A stretch of 64,000 nucleotides of DNA, taken from NCBI RefSeq assembly GCF_944385615.1, contig NZ_CALWXV010000004.1:1-64000 (forward strand), written 5' to 3'. Below, piece after piece: positions 55,271 through 63,992 of this stretch (positions are counted from its first letter, which is position 1; every line of letters begins with the position of its first letter). The notes beneath the pieces were generated by a model. That model was not told the origin of the DNA, did not search any database, and saw only the letters and a list, made by a program, of their open reading frames with translations. The DNA is from an uncultured Flavonifractor sp. (GTDB lineage: Bacteria > Bacillota > Clostridia > Oscillospirales > Oscillospiraceae). A program made the translations under genes and the position numbers.

Positions 55271-56476
55271 ATGAACATGACCGATATGCTGTTGCAGATG
55301 ACCATGCAGGCCGCCTGGCAGGTACCCAATGTGTCCCAGTCCAACGGCAGCAGCCAGAGCAGCGCCAACAGCCAGGGTACCTCGTTCCAGGAGCTGTTGG
55401 ACCAGCGCCGGGACCAGCTGACCCAGCAGAGCGGAGACAAGACCAACGGCACACAGAAGCCGGAGGACAATACCGCTCAGGAGCCGGCAGATCCCACGCA
55501 GCCCCAGCCGGAGGAACAGCCTGAGACCATGGAGCTGCAGGCCGCGGCTCTGGCGCCCTTCCTGATGAACCAAACCGTCACGATCACGCCTGTGGTGCAG
55601 CAGGGAGAGGTGGCGCCCGAGGCCGCCGTGACCGCTCCGGTCCAGACCCTTACCCCGGTGGTTGAGACTGCTGTGGATGGGAATGCAGTCCAGATGCCCC
55701 AGGTACAGGCTGACAATGGCCTGACCCAGCAGGTCCAGCCCCAGCAGGCGCAGGTGATCGGGCAGGCTCAGGAGCCTCAGCAGACCCAGCAGACCAACCA
55801 GTCCGCCGACGCTCTGAATGGGCAGAACGTTTCCGCTCAGCAGACCCAGGAGACCGTGGTGACCACCCAGCAGACCGCTCAGCAGTCCCAGCAGGACCAA
55901 GCTCAGGATCTGACCCAGTCCGCGCCCCAGAATAGTCAGGATCAGAAGCTGGACGACGCTGCGGTGAGCAGCTGGCAGACCCCGCTGTTCCAGGATGTGG
56001 AGGCCACTCCTGTCCGGGTGGGCGACGCCGAGGTGGATATGACCGCCCCCGCTCAGGAGGTGGAAAACAAGCTGGGCGATATGCTGAAGACGGCGCTGCA
56101 GCAGGGCGAACAGCGGCTGGAGATCAAGCTGACCCCCGCCAACCTGGGTACTGTGGTGGCGGAATTCACCCGCAGCCCCGAGGGTATTCTCCACGTGGTG
56201 CTCCACGCTGAGAACGAGCAGACCGCCAGACTGCTGAGCGACCACGCCTCGTCTCTGGGTATGCTGCTGCAGGAGAACACCAACAGCCAGGTACGGGTGG
56301 AGGTGCCCCAGCCTCAGCAGAGCCAGTCCATGTGGCAGCAGCCCGACGACCAGCAGCAGCAACAGCAGCAACAGCAACAGCAGCAACAACAGCAGCATAC
56401 TCCGCGCCAGGAGGCGGAATCCTTCCTCCACCAGCTGCGTCTGGGCCTGGTAGACAGCCAGACCGAAGCAGTATAA
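55271..56476 (+). CDS. FliK, hook-length control protein
   Basis: A 401-aa ruler protein. The Gln/Thr/Pro-rich N-terminal two thirds (about 20-245) act as an unfolded tape. The FliK_C domain (about 255-345) has RLEIKLTPANLGTVVAEF and VLHAENEQTARLLSDHASSL, the part that switches FlhB specificity. A run of 15 glutamines follows (56351-56395) before the C-terminus. GGAGG lies upstream of ATG 55271. It is between fliJ and flgD. Confidence 0.9.
   Translation: MNMTDMLLQMTMQAAWQVPNVSQSNGSSQSSANSQGTSFQELLDQRRDQLTQQSGDKTNGTQKPEDNTAQEPADPTQPQPEEQPETMELQAAALAPFLMNQTVTITPVVQQGEVAPEAAVTAPVQTLTPVVETAVDGNAVQMPQVQADNGLTQQVQPQQAQVIGQAQEPQQTQQTNQSADALNGQNVSAQQTQETVVTTQQTAQQSQQDQAQDLTQSAPQNSQDQKLDDAAVSSWQTPLFQDVEATPVRVGDAEVDMTAPAQEVENKLGDMLKTALQQGEQRLEIKLTPANLGTVVAEFTRSPEGILHVVLHAENEQTARLLSDHASSLGMLLQENTNSQVRVEVPQPQQSQSMWQQPDDQQQQQQQQQQQQQQQHTPRQEAESFLHQLRLGLVDSQTEAV
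56351..56395 (+). repeat. CAG/CAA tract encoding 15 glutamines
   Basis: Fifteen consecutive CAG or CAA codons in the C-terminal tail of fliK, followed by CAT. Mixed codons reduce slippage, but the tract could still vary between strains. Confidence 0.9.
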
Positions 56477-56504
56477 ACGGCGCACAAGCAAGAGGTGAAC
56501 AACT

Positions 56505-57101
56505 ATGGAGAGCAGCGATTTCATGCCCATGTCTCTGGATACCTTCCAGAACGTCAACAGCTACGCCGCAGCTAAGAGCGGCGGAAACCTGACGGTGGAA
56601 GAGGTCGAGGACCTGGGGTATACCGTCAAAGACGATAACGATTTTGGCCTGGACTTTACCGACTATTTGAACCTTATGGTCCAGCAGCTGCAGAATCAGA
56701 CCATTGACAACACCGCTGATACCTCCGATATGCTCAACCAGATGGTCCAGATGTCGGTGGTCCAGATGATGAATACGGTGCAGACTGGTCTGGAGAACCT
56801 GACCGCCGCCACCACCATGTCCTATGCGGCCTCTCTGGTAGGCAAGACCGTTACGGTCGGCGTCTACAATGAAGAGGGCAAGATTGAGGAAGTTGTGGGC
56901 ACTGTGCAGGGTACCGGTACTTATGAGAATGTCCCGGTGATCTTTATCGATGATGAGATGTATCCCCTGAACAGCATTATGGCTGTGGGCACTCTGCCTG
57001 AGATTCCCGAGGAAGGGGAAGGCGGCGAAGGCGGCGAAGGTGGCGAGACCGGAGGTACCGGCGGTACCGAAGGCGGCGACCAGGAGACGCCGGAGGTCTA
57101 A
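56505..57101 (+). CDS. FlgD, hook-cap protein
   Basis: A 198-aa scaffold for hook assembly. The conserved N-part has DFGLDFTDYLNLMVQQLQNQ and DTSDMLNQMVQMSVVQ. The domain around residues 105-160 (ASLVGKTVTVGVYNEEG, VIFIDDEMYPLNSIM) is FlgD Tudor-like. The tail (about 168-198) is an unusual Gly/Glu-rich repeat of GEGGEGGE type with unknown role. Located between fliK and the TIGR02530-like gene. Confidence 0.93.
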   Translation: MESSDFMPMSLDTFQNVNSYAAAKSGGNLTVEEVEDLGYTVKDDNDFGLDFTDYLNLMVQQLQNQTIDNTADTSDMLNQMVQMSVVQMMNTVQTGLENLTAATTMSYAASLVGKTVTVGVYNEEGKIEEVVGTVQGTGTYENVPVIFIDDEMYPLNSIMAVGTLPEIPEEGEGGEGGEGGETGGTGGTEGGDQETPEV

Positions 57102-57134
57102 GGAGCCTCAAGGTACAATAAAGGAGGTGTTCCC

Positions 57135-57518
57135 ATGGTGGGATCGATCCATGCGGTGGGATCCAACGGGTTGACCGGACAGGTTGACGCCCGCAGGACA
57201 CAGACCTCCGGAGAAGGCAATTTTGGCTCAGTGCTGCAGCAGGAGCTGGCCCGTACCCAAACCCGTCAGGTGGCGTTTTCCAAGCACGCCCTGAGCCGGG
57301 CCGAGGAGCGGGGGATCGAAGTGACTCCGACGCTTCTGGAACGGCTGGGTGACTCGGTAGAGCGAGCCCAGGCCAAGGGCGCCACCAATATTCTGGCACT
57401 GGATCAGAGTTTGGCCTTTATTGTCAACGTTCCCAACAACCGCGTGATCACCGCTCTTTCTGAAGCGGAGATGAAAGACAGCATTTTTACCAACATTGAC
57501 GGTGCCGTGTTCCTGTGA
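57135..57518 (+). CDS. Flagellar operon protein (TIGR02530-like)
   Basis: A 127-aa small soluble protein found between flgD and flgE in Firmicutes. It shows VAFSKHALSRAEERGIEV, LALDQSLAFIVNVPNNRVIT and the close KDSIFTNIDGAVFL, typical of the TIGR02530 flagellar-operon family. The biochemical role is unknown; position suggests help in hook assembly. AAAGGAGGT precedes the start. Confidence 0.88.
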   Translation: MVGSIHAVGSNGLTGQVDARRTQTSGEGNFGSVLQQELARTQTRQVAFSKHALSRAEERGIEVTPTLLERLGDSVERAQAKGATNILALDQSLAFIVNVPNNRVITALSEAEMKDSIFTNIDGAVFL

Positions 57519-57609
57519 ATCACAGAGGGCAGGACCGTAAGGAGGCTCTGGGGGCCGTGTGAAGGACGGCTTCCCGGCGGCGCCACGATTGGAAAAGGAG
57601 CAAATACAC

Positions 57610-58710
57610 ATGGCTATGACAGGCGCTATGAGCGCGGCTATTTCCGGCCTGAAGACCCACATGCAGGCTCTGAGCGTAGTTGGCAACAACATTGCCAATG
57701 TCAACACCAATGGCTACAAGGCCCAGCGCATTACCTTTAAAGAGAGTGTTTACGATACCCTGAGCGCCGGCTCCGCCGGTACCAATATGATGGGCAGCAC
57801 CAACCCCAAGCAGATCGGCTACGGCTGTACCGTGGGTACCATCGACCTGGATATGAGTACCGGCGACCTGAGCGCCACCGGCCGCGACCTGGACTGTACC
57901 ATCCGGGGCGACGGCTTCTTCCTGGTGGGCTCCAAGCAAGAGAACATTGACAGCGCTGATGCGGTGAAAAAGCTGCAGCTCACCCGGGTGGGTGACTTCC
58001 AGTTCCGGGACGGCTATCTCACCGACGGCCAGGGCAACGTGGTATACGGATTTTTGACCAGTGCTGAAACCGACGCAGAAAATGGTGCAGGTCAGGCAGG
58101 TACCGCAGCAGGTGAGATTTCTAAAGATTTGGTGCCTATCCGTCTGCCTATGAAGTCTAACAAACAAGGCGAGGAAGGCAAGGCGGTCTATGTTGGTGTG
58201 GATGGCACCACGGGCGCAAATGTTAACCCTGAGGATGGGAACTCCGGCTATGCCGATACCGAGCTGGATGGCTATATTAACTATAAAAACCTGCGTATTG
58301 ATGAGAACGGCAAGATCACCTGTAACAATGATGACACCGGCGACGTGGTTGTGGTGGGCTATATCGCCATGGGCGTGGCGGAAAACCCCAACGGTGTGCT
58401 CCACCTCGACGGACCCTACTATGAGGCCGGTGACGCTGCCGGAGACATCACGGTCAGTGCCTTTAACAGCGCGGTGACCGGCGCTCTGAGAAATGGAAAA
58501 ATTCAAGCCAACGGTGCTACTGATCCGGCTACTCAGTTGCTGAATAAGAGCACCACCGGTCTGATGACTGCCTTCCTGGAGGGCTCTGGCACTGACCTGG
58601 CTACCGAATTTACCAACATGATCCTCTATCAGCGTGGCTATCAGGCCAATACCCGTATCGTAACCGTTACGGACACCATGCTGGAAGAGCTGGTCAATAT
58701 GAAGCGCTGA
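57610..58710 (+). CDS. FlgE, hook protein
   Basis: A 366-aa hook subunit. The N-terminal helix has AAISGLKTHMQALSVVGNNI followed by ANVNTNGYKAQR, and a TG/DG-rich second segment (GDLSATGRDLDCTIRGDGFF). A central domain (about 160-290) with many Asp/Asn is variable. The C-terminus (ATEFTNMILYQRGYQANTRI) is canonical. ATG 57610, with AAAAGGAG upstream, is preferred to the frame opening at 57559. A stem-loop lies just after it. Confidence 0.96.
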   Translation: MAMTGAMSAAISGLKTHMQALSVVGNNIANVNTNGYKAQRITFKESVYDTLSAGSAGTNMMGSTNPKQIGYGCTVGTIDLDMSTGDLSATGRDLDCTIRGDGFFLVGSKQENIDSADAVKKLQLTRVGDFQFRDGYLTDGQGNVVYGFLTSAETDAENGAGQAGTAAGEISKDLVPIRLPMKSNKQGEEGKAVYVGVDGTTGANVNPEDGNSGYADTELDGYINYKNLRIDENGKITCNNDDTGDVVVVGYIAMGVAENPNGVLHLDGPYYEAGDAAGDITVSAFNSAVTGALRNGKIQANGATDPATQLLNKSTTGLMTAFLEGSGTDLATEFTNMILYQRGYQANTRIVTVTDTMLEELVNMKR

Positions 58711-58732
58711 TCTATGATCTGACGGAACAGGC

Positions 58733-58772
58733 GCTCCGCCGCCTGGGGCAAAAAGCCCCCAGGCGGCGGAGC
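58733..58772 (+). other. 16-bp perfect stem-loop after flgE
   Basis: GCTCCGCCGCCTGGGG (58733-58748) pairs perfectly with 58757-58772 around CAAAAAGC. No T-run follows, so full termination is unlikely. It could protect the abundant flgE message or slow polymerase before flbD. Confidence 0.65.
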
Positions 58773-58794
58773 ACAAGAAAAGAGGGCGAGCATT

Positions 58795-59010
58795 GTGATT
58801 GTGTTGCAGAAGATGAATGGAGAGCGGTTCCTGGTCAATCACAACCAGATCGAGTGCATTGAACTGATCCCGGAGTGCAAGGTGGTCATGATGAATCATG
58901 ATTACTATCTGGTGCGGGACACCGCTGAGCAGATCATCCAGAAGATTGCGGAGTATAACGCCAAGATTCAGGACATCCACCGGGAGATCTCTGTGGACGA
59001 CCGGCGCTGA
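58795..59010 (+). CDS. FlbD/SwrD family protein
   Basis: A 71-aa protein encoded after flgE in Firmicutes. MIVLQKMNGERFLVNHNQIE and the HDYYLVRDTAEQIIQKI pattern fit the FlbD/SwrD group, which in Bacillus raises flagellar motor power. It starts with GTG 58795. Here motA and motB follow directly, which fits a stator-related job. Confidence 0.88.
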   Translation: MIVLQKMNGERFLVNHNQIECIELIPECKVVMMNHDYYLVRDTAEQIIQKIAEYNAKIQDIHREISVDDRR

Positions 59011-59062
59011 CCGTAACGCTTCCCCGCTTGTGGGCGGGAGATAGACAGAAGGGATCGACGTT

Positions 59063-59908
59063 ATGAACATCATGTATTTGATCGGCATACTCTTGGCCAT
59101 ATTCTTTACCCTGTTCGGTATCGCTTTCGATGCGACTGCCAGCCCGCCTATCGTGCTGGTCAACCTGATAAACTTCTTTGACGTACCCAGTATCCTGATC
59201 GTGGTGTGCGGTACCTTTGCAGTGGTAATTGCCTGCTACCCCAAACTGGCCAAGTCCATGCCGGCCCATTTGAAGATCATGCTGCGGGCAAAGGCCTTTG
59301 ACCCCAACTCCTATGTGGACCAGCTGGTGGAGTTGGCACAGATCGCCCGGAAAAACGGACTTCTGGCTCTGGAAGAAAAAGCGAATGAGCAGACGGACCC
59401 CTTCTTCAAGCAGGCCATCATGCTCATTGTGGACGCCAACGATCCTGACCGGGTACGCAGCATTCTGGACAACGATATTGAGCAGACCTCAGCCCGCCAC
59501 CAGGAAGTGGTGGCCATGTATGAACGGGGCTCCAACGCCGCCCCGGCCTTTGGTATGATCGGTACTCTGATCGGTCTGATCAACATGCTGAAAGGCCTGG
59601 ATGGCGCGGATATGGAATCTCTGGGCCCCAATATGTCGGTGGCTCTGGTTACCACCTTCTACGGTTCTGTCCTGGCCCACGTGATTTTTAACCCCATTGC
59701 CGCCAACCTGACGGCCCGGGATGAGGAAGAGATTCTCTGCCGGCAGATTGTGGTAGAGGGTATTATGGCTATTCAATCGGGCGAAAACCCCAAATTTCTC
59801 CGCGAGCGGCTGTTAACCTTTATGAAGCAGAAGCAGCGGGACGGCGCGGAAGAGGGAGGCGCTCAGCCCAATGAAGGCAAGAAGGGCAAAAAAGCCAAGA
59901 AGAAATAA
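59063..59908 (+). CDS. MotA, stator ion-channel subunit
   Basis: A 281-aa protein with four membrane spans (about 4-22, 34-52, 148-168, 182-202) and a large cytoplasmic loop that touches FliG. Characteristic are GSNAAPAFGMIGTLIGLINM and the proline in NPIAANLTARDEEE. A Lys-rich tail (GKKGKKAKKK) is unusual in density. Paired with motB 33 nt later. Coupling ion (H+ or Na+) cannot be read safely. Confidence 0.94.
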   Translation: MNIMYLIGILLAIFFTLFGIAFDATASPPIVLVNLINFFDVPSILIVVCGTFAVVIACYPKLAKSMPAHLKIMLRAKAFDPNSYVDQLVELAQIARKNGLLALEEKANEQTDPFFKQAIMLIVDANDPDRVRSILDNDIEQTSARHQEVVAMYERGSNAAPAFGMIGTLIGLINMLKGLDGADMESLGPNMSVALVTTFYGSVLAHVIFNPIAANLTARDEEEILCRQIVVEGIMAIQSGENPKFLRERLLTFMKQKQRDGAEEGGAQPNEGKKGKKAKKK

Positions 59909-59941
59909 ACGGCCCGGCCACGGGGGAGAGGAGGCTTGGAA

Positions 59942-60790
59942 ATGAGAAAAAAACGCGGCGGCGGCGGCGGAGCCAACTGGATGGACACCTATGGTGACAT
60001 GGTCACGTTGTTGCTGTGCTTTTTTGTCATGCTCTACTCCATGTCCACGATGGACAAGGCGAAGTGGGTTGCCCTGGTGGAATCCTTTAATCCGGATGCC
60101 GTAACCGAGCAGAACCCCGGCGGCCATGAGGTGAGCAACGCCGAAAATGAAACAACGCCCACCCTGACCCAGGCCCAGGTAGACGCGGAGATCGAGGAAC
60201 TCTACCAAAGCATGAAGCAGTATATCGAGGAGGAGAATCTGACCACCCAGGTCAGTATCACCAAGGGCGCCGGTTATGCGTTCATCTCCTTTGACAATAC
60301 CGTCTTCTTTGACGGAAACAGCTATACTTTGCGGGATGACGGCAAAGTCGTGCTGGACCAAATCGCCATGAGTATTGGTCAGGTCAATGAGTCTATTGAC
60401 GAGATCCGGGTGCTGGGCCATACCGCCCAGGAAATGCCCGATGAGCCCAACAACGCTACGGCGGACCGGTTCCTTGCCACAAACCGCGCGGCGGTGGTAA
60501 CGGTCTACCTGCAGGAAAAGAATGTGATAGACCCCGCCCGACTGGTCAGTGTCGGATATGGTCAGTGGAGACCTGTCTCGGACAACGACAGCTCCAGCGG
60601 CCGGGCCGCGAACCGGCGGGTGGAACTGCTGATTACAGGACTTGATGTAGAAAACGGTATCGGAGACGACATTGCCCAGTACTACACGATGCGTTCCGGC
60701 GAGGACGAAACCTTGGGCGAGACGGAGGGGACCGCCGGCACATCCGACGGACAGACCCAGACGCAAACCGGTTCCGGCCAGGAGGGATAG
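59942..60790 (+). CDS. MotB, stator anchor
   Basis: A 282-aa protein. A short basic/Gly-rich N-tail and a single membrane span (about 18-37) hold the ion-binding Asp19 (TYGDMVTLLLCFFV). The OmpA-like peptidoglycan-binding domain (about 110-260) has IRVLGHTAQEMP and a final SSSGRAANRRVELLITG. ATG 59942 is preferred over TTG 59936 because the GGAGAGGAGG site then has 7-nt spacing. fliM follows after two bases. Confidence 0.94.
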   Translation: MRKKRGGGGGANWMDTYGDMVTLLLCFFVMLYSMSTMDKAKWVALVESFNPDAVTEQNPGGHEVSNAENETTPTLTQAQVDAEIEELYQSMKQYIEEENLTTQVSITKGAGYAFISFDNTVFFDGNSYTLRDDGKVVLDQIAMSIGQVNESIDEIRVLGHTAQEMPDEPNNATADRFLATNRAAVVTVYLQEKNVIDPARLVSVGYGQWRPVSDNDSSSGRAANRRVELLITGLDVENGIGDDIAQYYTMRSGEDETLGETEGTAGTSDGQTQTQTGSGQEG

Positions 60791-60792
60791 GC

Positions 60793-61803
60793 ATGGCGGA
60801 AGTATTGTCGCAAAGTCAGATCGACGCACTGCTCAGCGCAGCCCGCAGCGGCGAGATGGACCTGAATCGTTCCGACCAGGACGCAGAGAAAAAGTACCGC
60901 AAGTACGACTTTTACAGCCCGAGAAAATTTACCAAAGACCGGTTGAAAATGATCAACAGCGTCTTTGAAAACTATACCCGCATCATTAATTCCAGAATCA
61001 ATGGCCTGCTGCATACCACCAGCGAGATCTCGGTGGAATCGGTGGAAGAGCAGCGCTACTATGAATTTTCCAACGCTCTGTCTGACGGAGATGTCCTGAC
61101 CCTGGCGGATGTAGACGTCCAGGGAGTGCGGGAGACCGAGGAGACCCCGGTTTTGTTCCACCTGAGCACCGGGCTGGTCCTGAATATGATGGACCGGCTC
61201 ATGGGCGGAGAAGGAGAAGGAACCGCCAACGCGCCTGCCGGGTACAGCTTTACCGCACTGGAGTTAAAGCTCTACGAGGATATCCTAAAGGACATGATCG
61301 GTATTTTGGGTGGCAGCTGGGAGAACTACATCGACCTGAATTTTGCCTTCCGGCGGGTGGAATCCAACCCCACGCTGGTACAGCTGATCGGCCTGGACGA
61401 GACAGTGGTCATCATCGGCATCAGCATCAAGTTTACCAACGCGACCGGGCGTATGAGCATCTGTCTGCCGGGCATGATGCTGACCAACATCTTTACCAAG
61501 ATCGCGGCTATGAACCAGGTGGGCCGCGGCTCGGGGGAGAACAACTCCCAGGAAATCATGGATATCCTGAGGGACTCCCGATTGGAGGTTACCGCGGAGC
61601 TGGGACGGACCCAGCTGACGCTGCGGGATATCTATTTTTTAAACGTGGGAGACGTGGTCGATTTGGGACATCCTACCCAGGAGCCGATTCATTTGTATAT
61701 CGGCGGTCAGCCCTGGTTCGGCGGAAAGCTGGGTACCCAGGGCAACAGCATGGCCGTTAAAATTTCCGATACCTATCACGTCCAGACAAGAGAGGAGAAG
61801 TGA
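60793..61803 (+). CDS. FliM, switch protein
   Basis: A 336-aa C-ring protein. The N-terminal peptide AEVLSQSQIDALLSA is the CheY-P docking motif. The CheC-like middle domain follows (about 45-230; RLKMINSVFENYTRIINSRI). The C-terminal SpoA-like part (about 250-330) has ELGRTQLTLRDIYFLNVGDV. Its gene overlaps the first possible start of fliY. In Bacillus order fliL precedes it; here motB does. Confidence 0.96.
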   Translation: MAEVLSQSQIDALLSAARSGEMDLNRSDQDAEKKYRKYDFYSPRKFTKDRLKMINSVFENYTRIINSRINGLLHTTSEISVESVEEQRYYEFSNALSDGDVLTLADVDVQGVRETEETPVLFHLSTGLVLNMMDRLMGGEGEGTANAPAGYSFTALELKLYEDILKDMIGILGGSWENYIDLNFAFRRVESNPTLVQLIGLDETVVIIGISIKFTNATGRMSICLPGMMLTNIFTKIAAMNQVGRGSGENNSQEIMDILRDSRLEVTAELGRTQLTLRDIYFLNVGDVVDLGHPTQEPIHLYIGGQPWFGGKLGTQGNSMAVKISDTYHVQTREEK

Positions 61804-61808
61804 GGCGC

Positions 61809-63188
61809 ATGGCTCAGAACACCTTTAATACGATGGAACTGGACGCCATCGGTGAAATCATGAACATCAGCCTGGGGTCCTCGGCAACCGCGGTATCCAA
61901 TATGCTGGACCACCGGGTGGATATCACCACCCCCTCGGTCAGCGTGGTTTCGGTGGAGGACTTCAGCATCGGCGATCTGGAGCCGGCGATCGGCATCGAG
62001 ATCAGCTATGTGTCCGGTCTGGAAGGCAGCAACATCATGCTGCTGAAAAAGAGCGACGTCAAGGTGATCGTGGATATCCTGATGGGATATAAGACGCCGG
62101 AAGAGGAATTTGAGCTCAATGAGCTAACCGTCAGCGCGGTATGTGAGGTCATGAACCAGATGATGGGCGCAGCGTCCACCGCTCTGTCCGACTTCCTGGG
62201 TCATGCGGTCAACATCTCCACCCCGAAATCCTTCGCACTGGACGACATAGACAAGTTCAAGCAAGAGCATTTCTCCGCCTCCGACGGTACGCTGGTTGTG
62301 GTCCGGTTCATGTTGAGCATTGAGGATATCCTCAAGAGCGAATTTGTCAACGTGATGTCGGTGGACCTGGCCAGAGAGCTGCTGGCAGGCTTTGAGATGA
62401 ACTTCGGCAGTGTCTCCTCGCCAGAGGCGGAGCAGGCCCCCGCGCCCCAGCCGGAGCCTCAGCCCGCCCCGGCCGCTTCCTCCGGGTCCTCCGGCCAGGT
62501 GATGAGCCAGGAGGAGATCGAACGGATGATGGGCGGCATGGCTGGCGGCCAGGCAGCTTCCGCACCCGCTTCTTCCGGCGCCACCATGAGCCAGGAGGAG
62601 ATCGAGCGGATGATGGGCGGCATGGCTGGCGGTCAGGCGGCTCCCGCACCCGCTCCTGCCTCTTCCGGCGCTACCATGAGCCAGGAAGAGATCGAGCGGA
62701 TGATGAGCGGTATGGCCGGAGGAGCCCAGGCGCCTCAGCAGCAGGCGCCGGTACAGCAGATGCCGCCTCAACAGCAAATCCCTCAGCAAATGCCGGGTTG
62801 GCAGATGCCTATGCAGCAAATGCCCATGCAGCAGATGCCGGGCTGGCAGATGCCGGAGCCCAAACTCATCAACGCCAATCCCGTACAGTTCCCCTCGCTG
62901 GACGTGGAGGACCGCCTGGGCAAGGAACAGGCGGACAATCTGGAGATGATCATGTCCGTCCCGCTGGAGATTTCGGTGGAAATCGGCCGAACCCGGCGGA
63001 AGGTGGAGGACATCCTCGCTTTTTCCAAAGGCTCCTTGGTCGTTCTGGACAAGTTGGCCGGAGACCAGGTAGATCTGTTTGTCAACGGTTTGTGTGTCGC
63101 CAAGGGCGATGTGGTAGTCATTGACGACAACTTCGGCGTACGTATTACCGAGGTGCTCAAGCACAACGAGCTTTTAAAACTGACCTGA
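61809..63188 (+). CDS. FliY (CheC-like phosphatase fused to FliN), with repeated linker motif
   Basis: A 459-aa switch protein. Residues about 1-200 form a CheC-type phosphatase with two intact E-x2-N sites (GEIMNISLGSSA and CEVMNQMMGAAS), able to dephosphorylate CheY. The C-terminal FliN/SpoA domain (about 375-459) has SVPLEISVEIGRTRRKVEDI. Between them the linker (about 205-360) contains three copies of MSQEEIERMM(G/S)GMAGG at 232, 260 and 290, then a Met/Gln/Pro-rich stretch (PGWQMPMQQMP). The repeat resembles the FliM docking peptide SQxxIDxLL. Start: ATG 61809; GTG 61800 overlaps the fliM stop but is too near the Shine-Dalgarno. Confidence 0.93.
   Translation: MAQNTFNTMELDAIGEIMNISLGSSATAVSNMLDHRVDITTPSVSVVSVEDFSIGDLEPAIGIEISYVSGLEGSNIMLLKKSDVKVIVDILMGYKTPEEEFELNELTVSAVCEVMNQMMGAASTALSDFLGHAVNISTPKSFALDDIDKFKQEHFSASDGTLVVVRFMLSIEDILKSEFVNVMSVDLARELLAGFEMNFGSVSSPEAEQAPAPQPEPQPAPAASSGSSGQVMSQEEIERMMGGMAGGQAASAPASSGATMSQEEIERMMGGMAGGQAAPAPAPASSGATMSQEEIERMMSGMAGGAQAPQQQAPVQQMPPQQQIPQQMPGWQMPMQQMPMQQMPGWQMPEPKLINANPVQFPSLDVEDRLGKEQADNLEMIMSVPLEISVEIGRTRRKVEDILAFSKGSLVVLDKLAGDQVDLFVNGLCVAKGDVVVIDDNFGVRITEVLKHNELLKLT
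62502..62723 (+). repeat. Triple SQEEIERMM repeat in fliY
   Basis: Three in-frame copies starting at 62502, 62586 and 62676 (84- and 90-bp spacing), each coding MSQEEIERMM plus GMAGG. Spacers are Ala/Pro/Ser-rich. DNA copies are highly similar, implying fairly recent duplication. Confidence 0.88.
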
Positions 63189-63247
63189 CCCGGCCGGACA
63201 AATCAGGTACGGCACAGGGAACAAAAAAACAGTAAAGGATGAACATC

Positions 63248-63613
63248 ATGGCTAAGATTCTGATTGTGGACGACGCTGCGTTTATGAGAAAGGTGATCCG
63301 GGATACCCTGACCAAAGAGGGGTACAATGACATCCACGAGGCTGTGGACGGCCAGGATGCGGTGGAAAAGTACTTTGAGATCAATCCCGATTTGGTGCTG
63401 ATGGACATTACTATGCCCAACATGGACGGCCTGGAGGCTCTGAAGGCCATCCGCGCCAAGGACAGCAACGCCAATGTGGTCATGTGCTCTGCCATGGGCC
63501 AGGAGGCCATGGTGGTGGAGGCTGTACAGGCGGGTATCAAGGACTTTATCGTCAAGCCCTTCAAGAGCGATCGTCTGCTCAAAACGGTCACCTCCATCGT
63601 AGGCGCTCCCTAA
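63248..63613 (+). CDS. CheY, chemotaxis response regulator
   Basis: A 121-aa single receiver domain. The acidic pocket is Asp8/Asp9, the phospho-Asp is Asp53 (LVLMDITMPNMDG), with Ser81 and Lys103 (FIVKPF) completing the switch. Phosphorylated by CheA, it binds FliM/FliY. ATG 63248 has AAAGGA 8 nt upstream; the ATG at 63239 is too close to it. It follows fliY directly, as in Bacillus. Confidence 0.96.
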   Translation: MAKILIVDDAAFMRKVIRDTLTKEGYNDIHEAVDGQDAVEKYFEINPDLVLMDITMPNMDGLEALKAIRAKDSNANVVMCSAMGQEAMVVEAVQAGIKDFIVKPFKSDRLLKTVTSIVGAP

Positions 63614-63619
63614 TCTACT

Positions 63620-63979
63620 ATGCCCCTGGAAGAGATTGGCTCTCTGCTCTGGGCCCTGCTGGTCACCTGTCTGATCCTGGTACTGGCCTACTGGTTTACC
63701 AAGCGTGTGGTAGGCCGTACCGCCTTGGGCGGACGGTGGAAAGGACGGCACCTGACGGTGCTGGAGCAAATCACAGTGGGGAAGGAGCAGAAACTGCTGC
63801 TGGTGCGTATGGGGGAGCGGCTGTATTTTCTGGCGGTTACGCCGGGTGGGGTCACCACCCTGCGGGAGCTGTCGGAGGAGGAGGCCGCGCCCTGGATGAC
63901 CCAGGACCCCCAGACGACAGGCGGTTCGGACAGCTTTGTACAGGCGCTGCGCCGGGTATTGGAGCAGCGGAAGCGATAA
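63620..63979 (+). CDS. FliO, export apparatus assembly protein
   Basis: A 119-aa protein with one N-terminal membrane span (about 7-26) and a small cytoplasmic domain: RHLTVLEQITVGKEQKLLLV and RLYFLAVTPGGVTTLREL. This is the FliO pattern. It helps assemble FliP-FliR of the export gate. It starts 6 nt after cheY. Expected before fliP. Confidence 0.9.
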   Translation: MPLEEIGSLLWALLVTCLILVLAYWFTKRVVGRTALGGRWKGRHLTVLEQITVGKEQKLLLVRMGERLYFLAVTPGGVTTLRELSEEEAAPWMTQDPQTTGGSDSFVQALRRVLEQRKR

Positions 63980-63992
63980 GGAGGTGTGAGAG

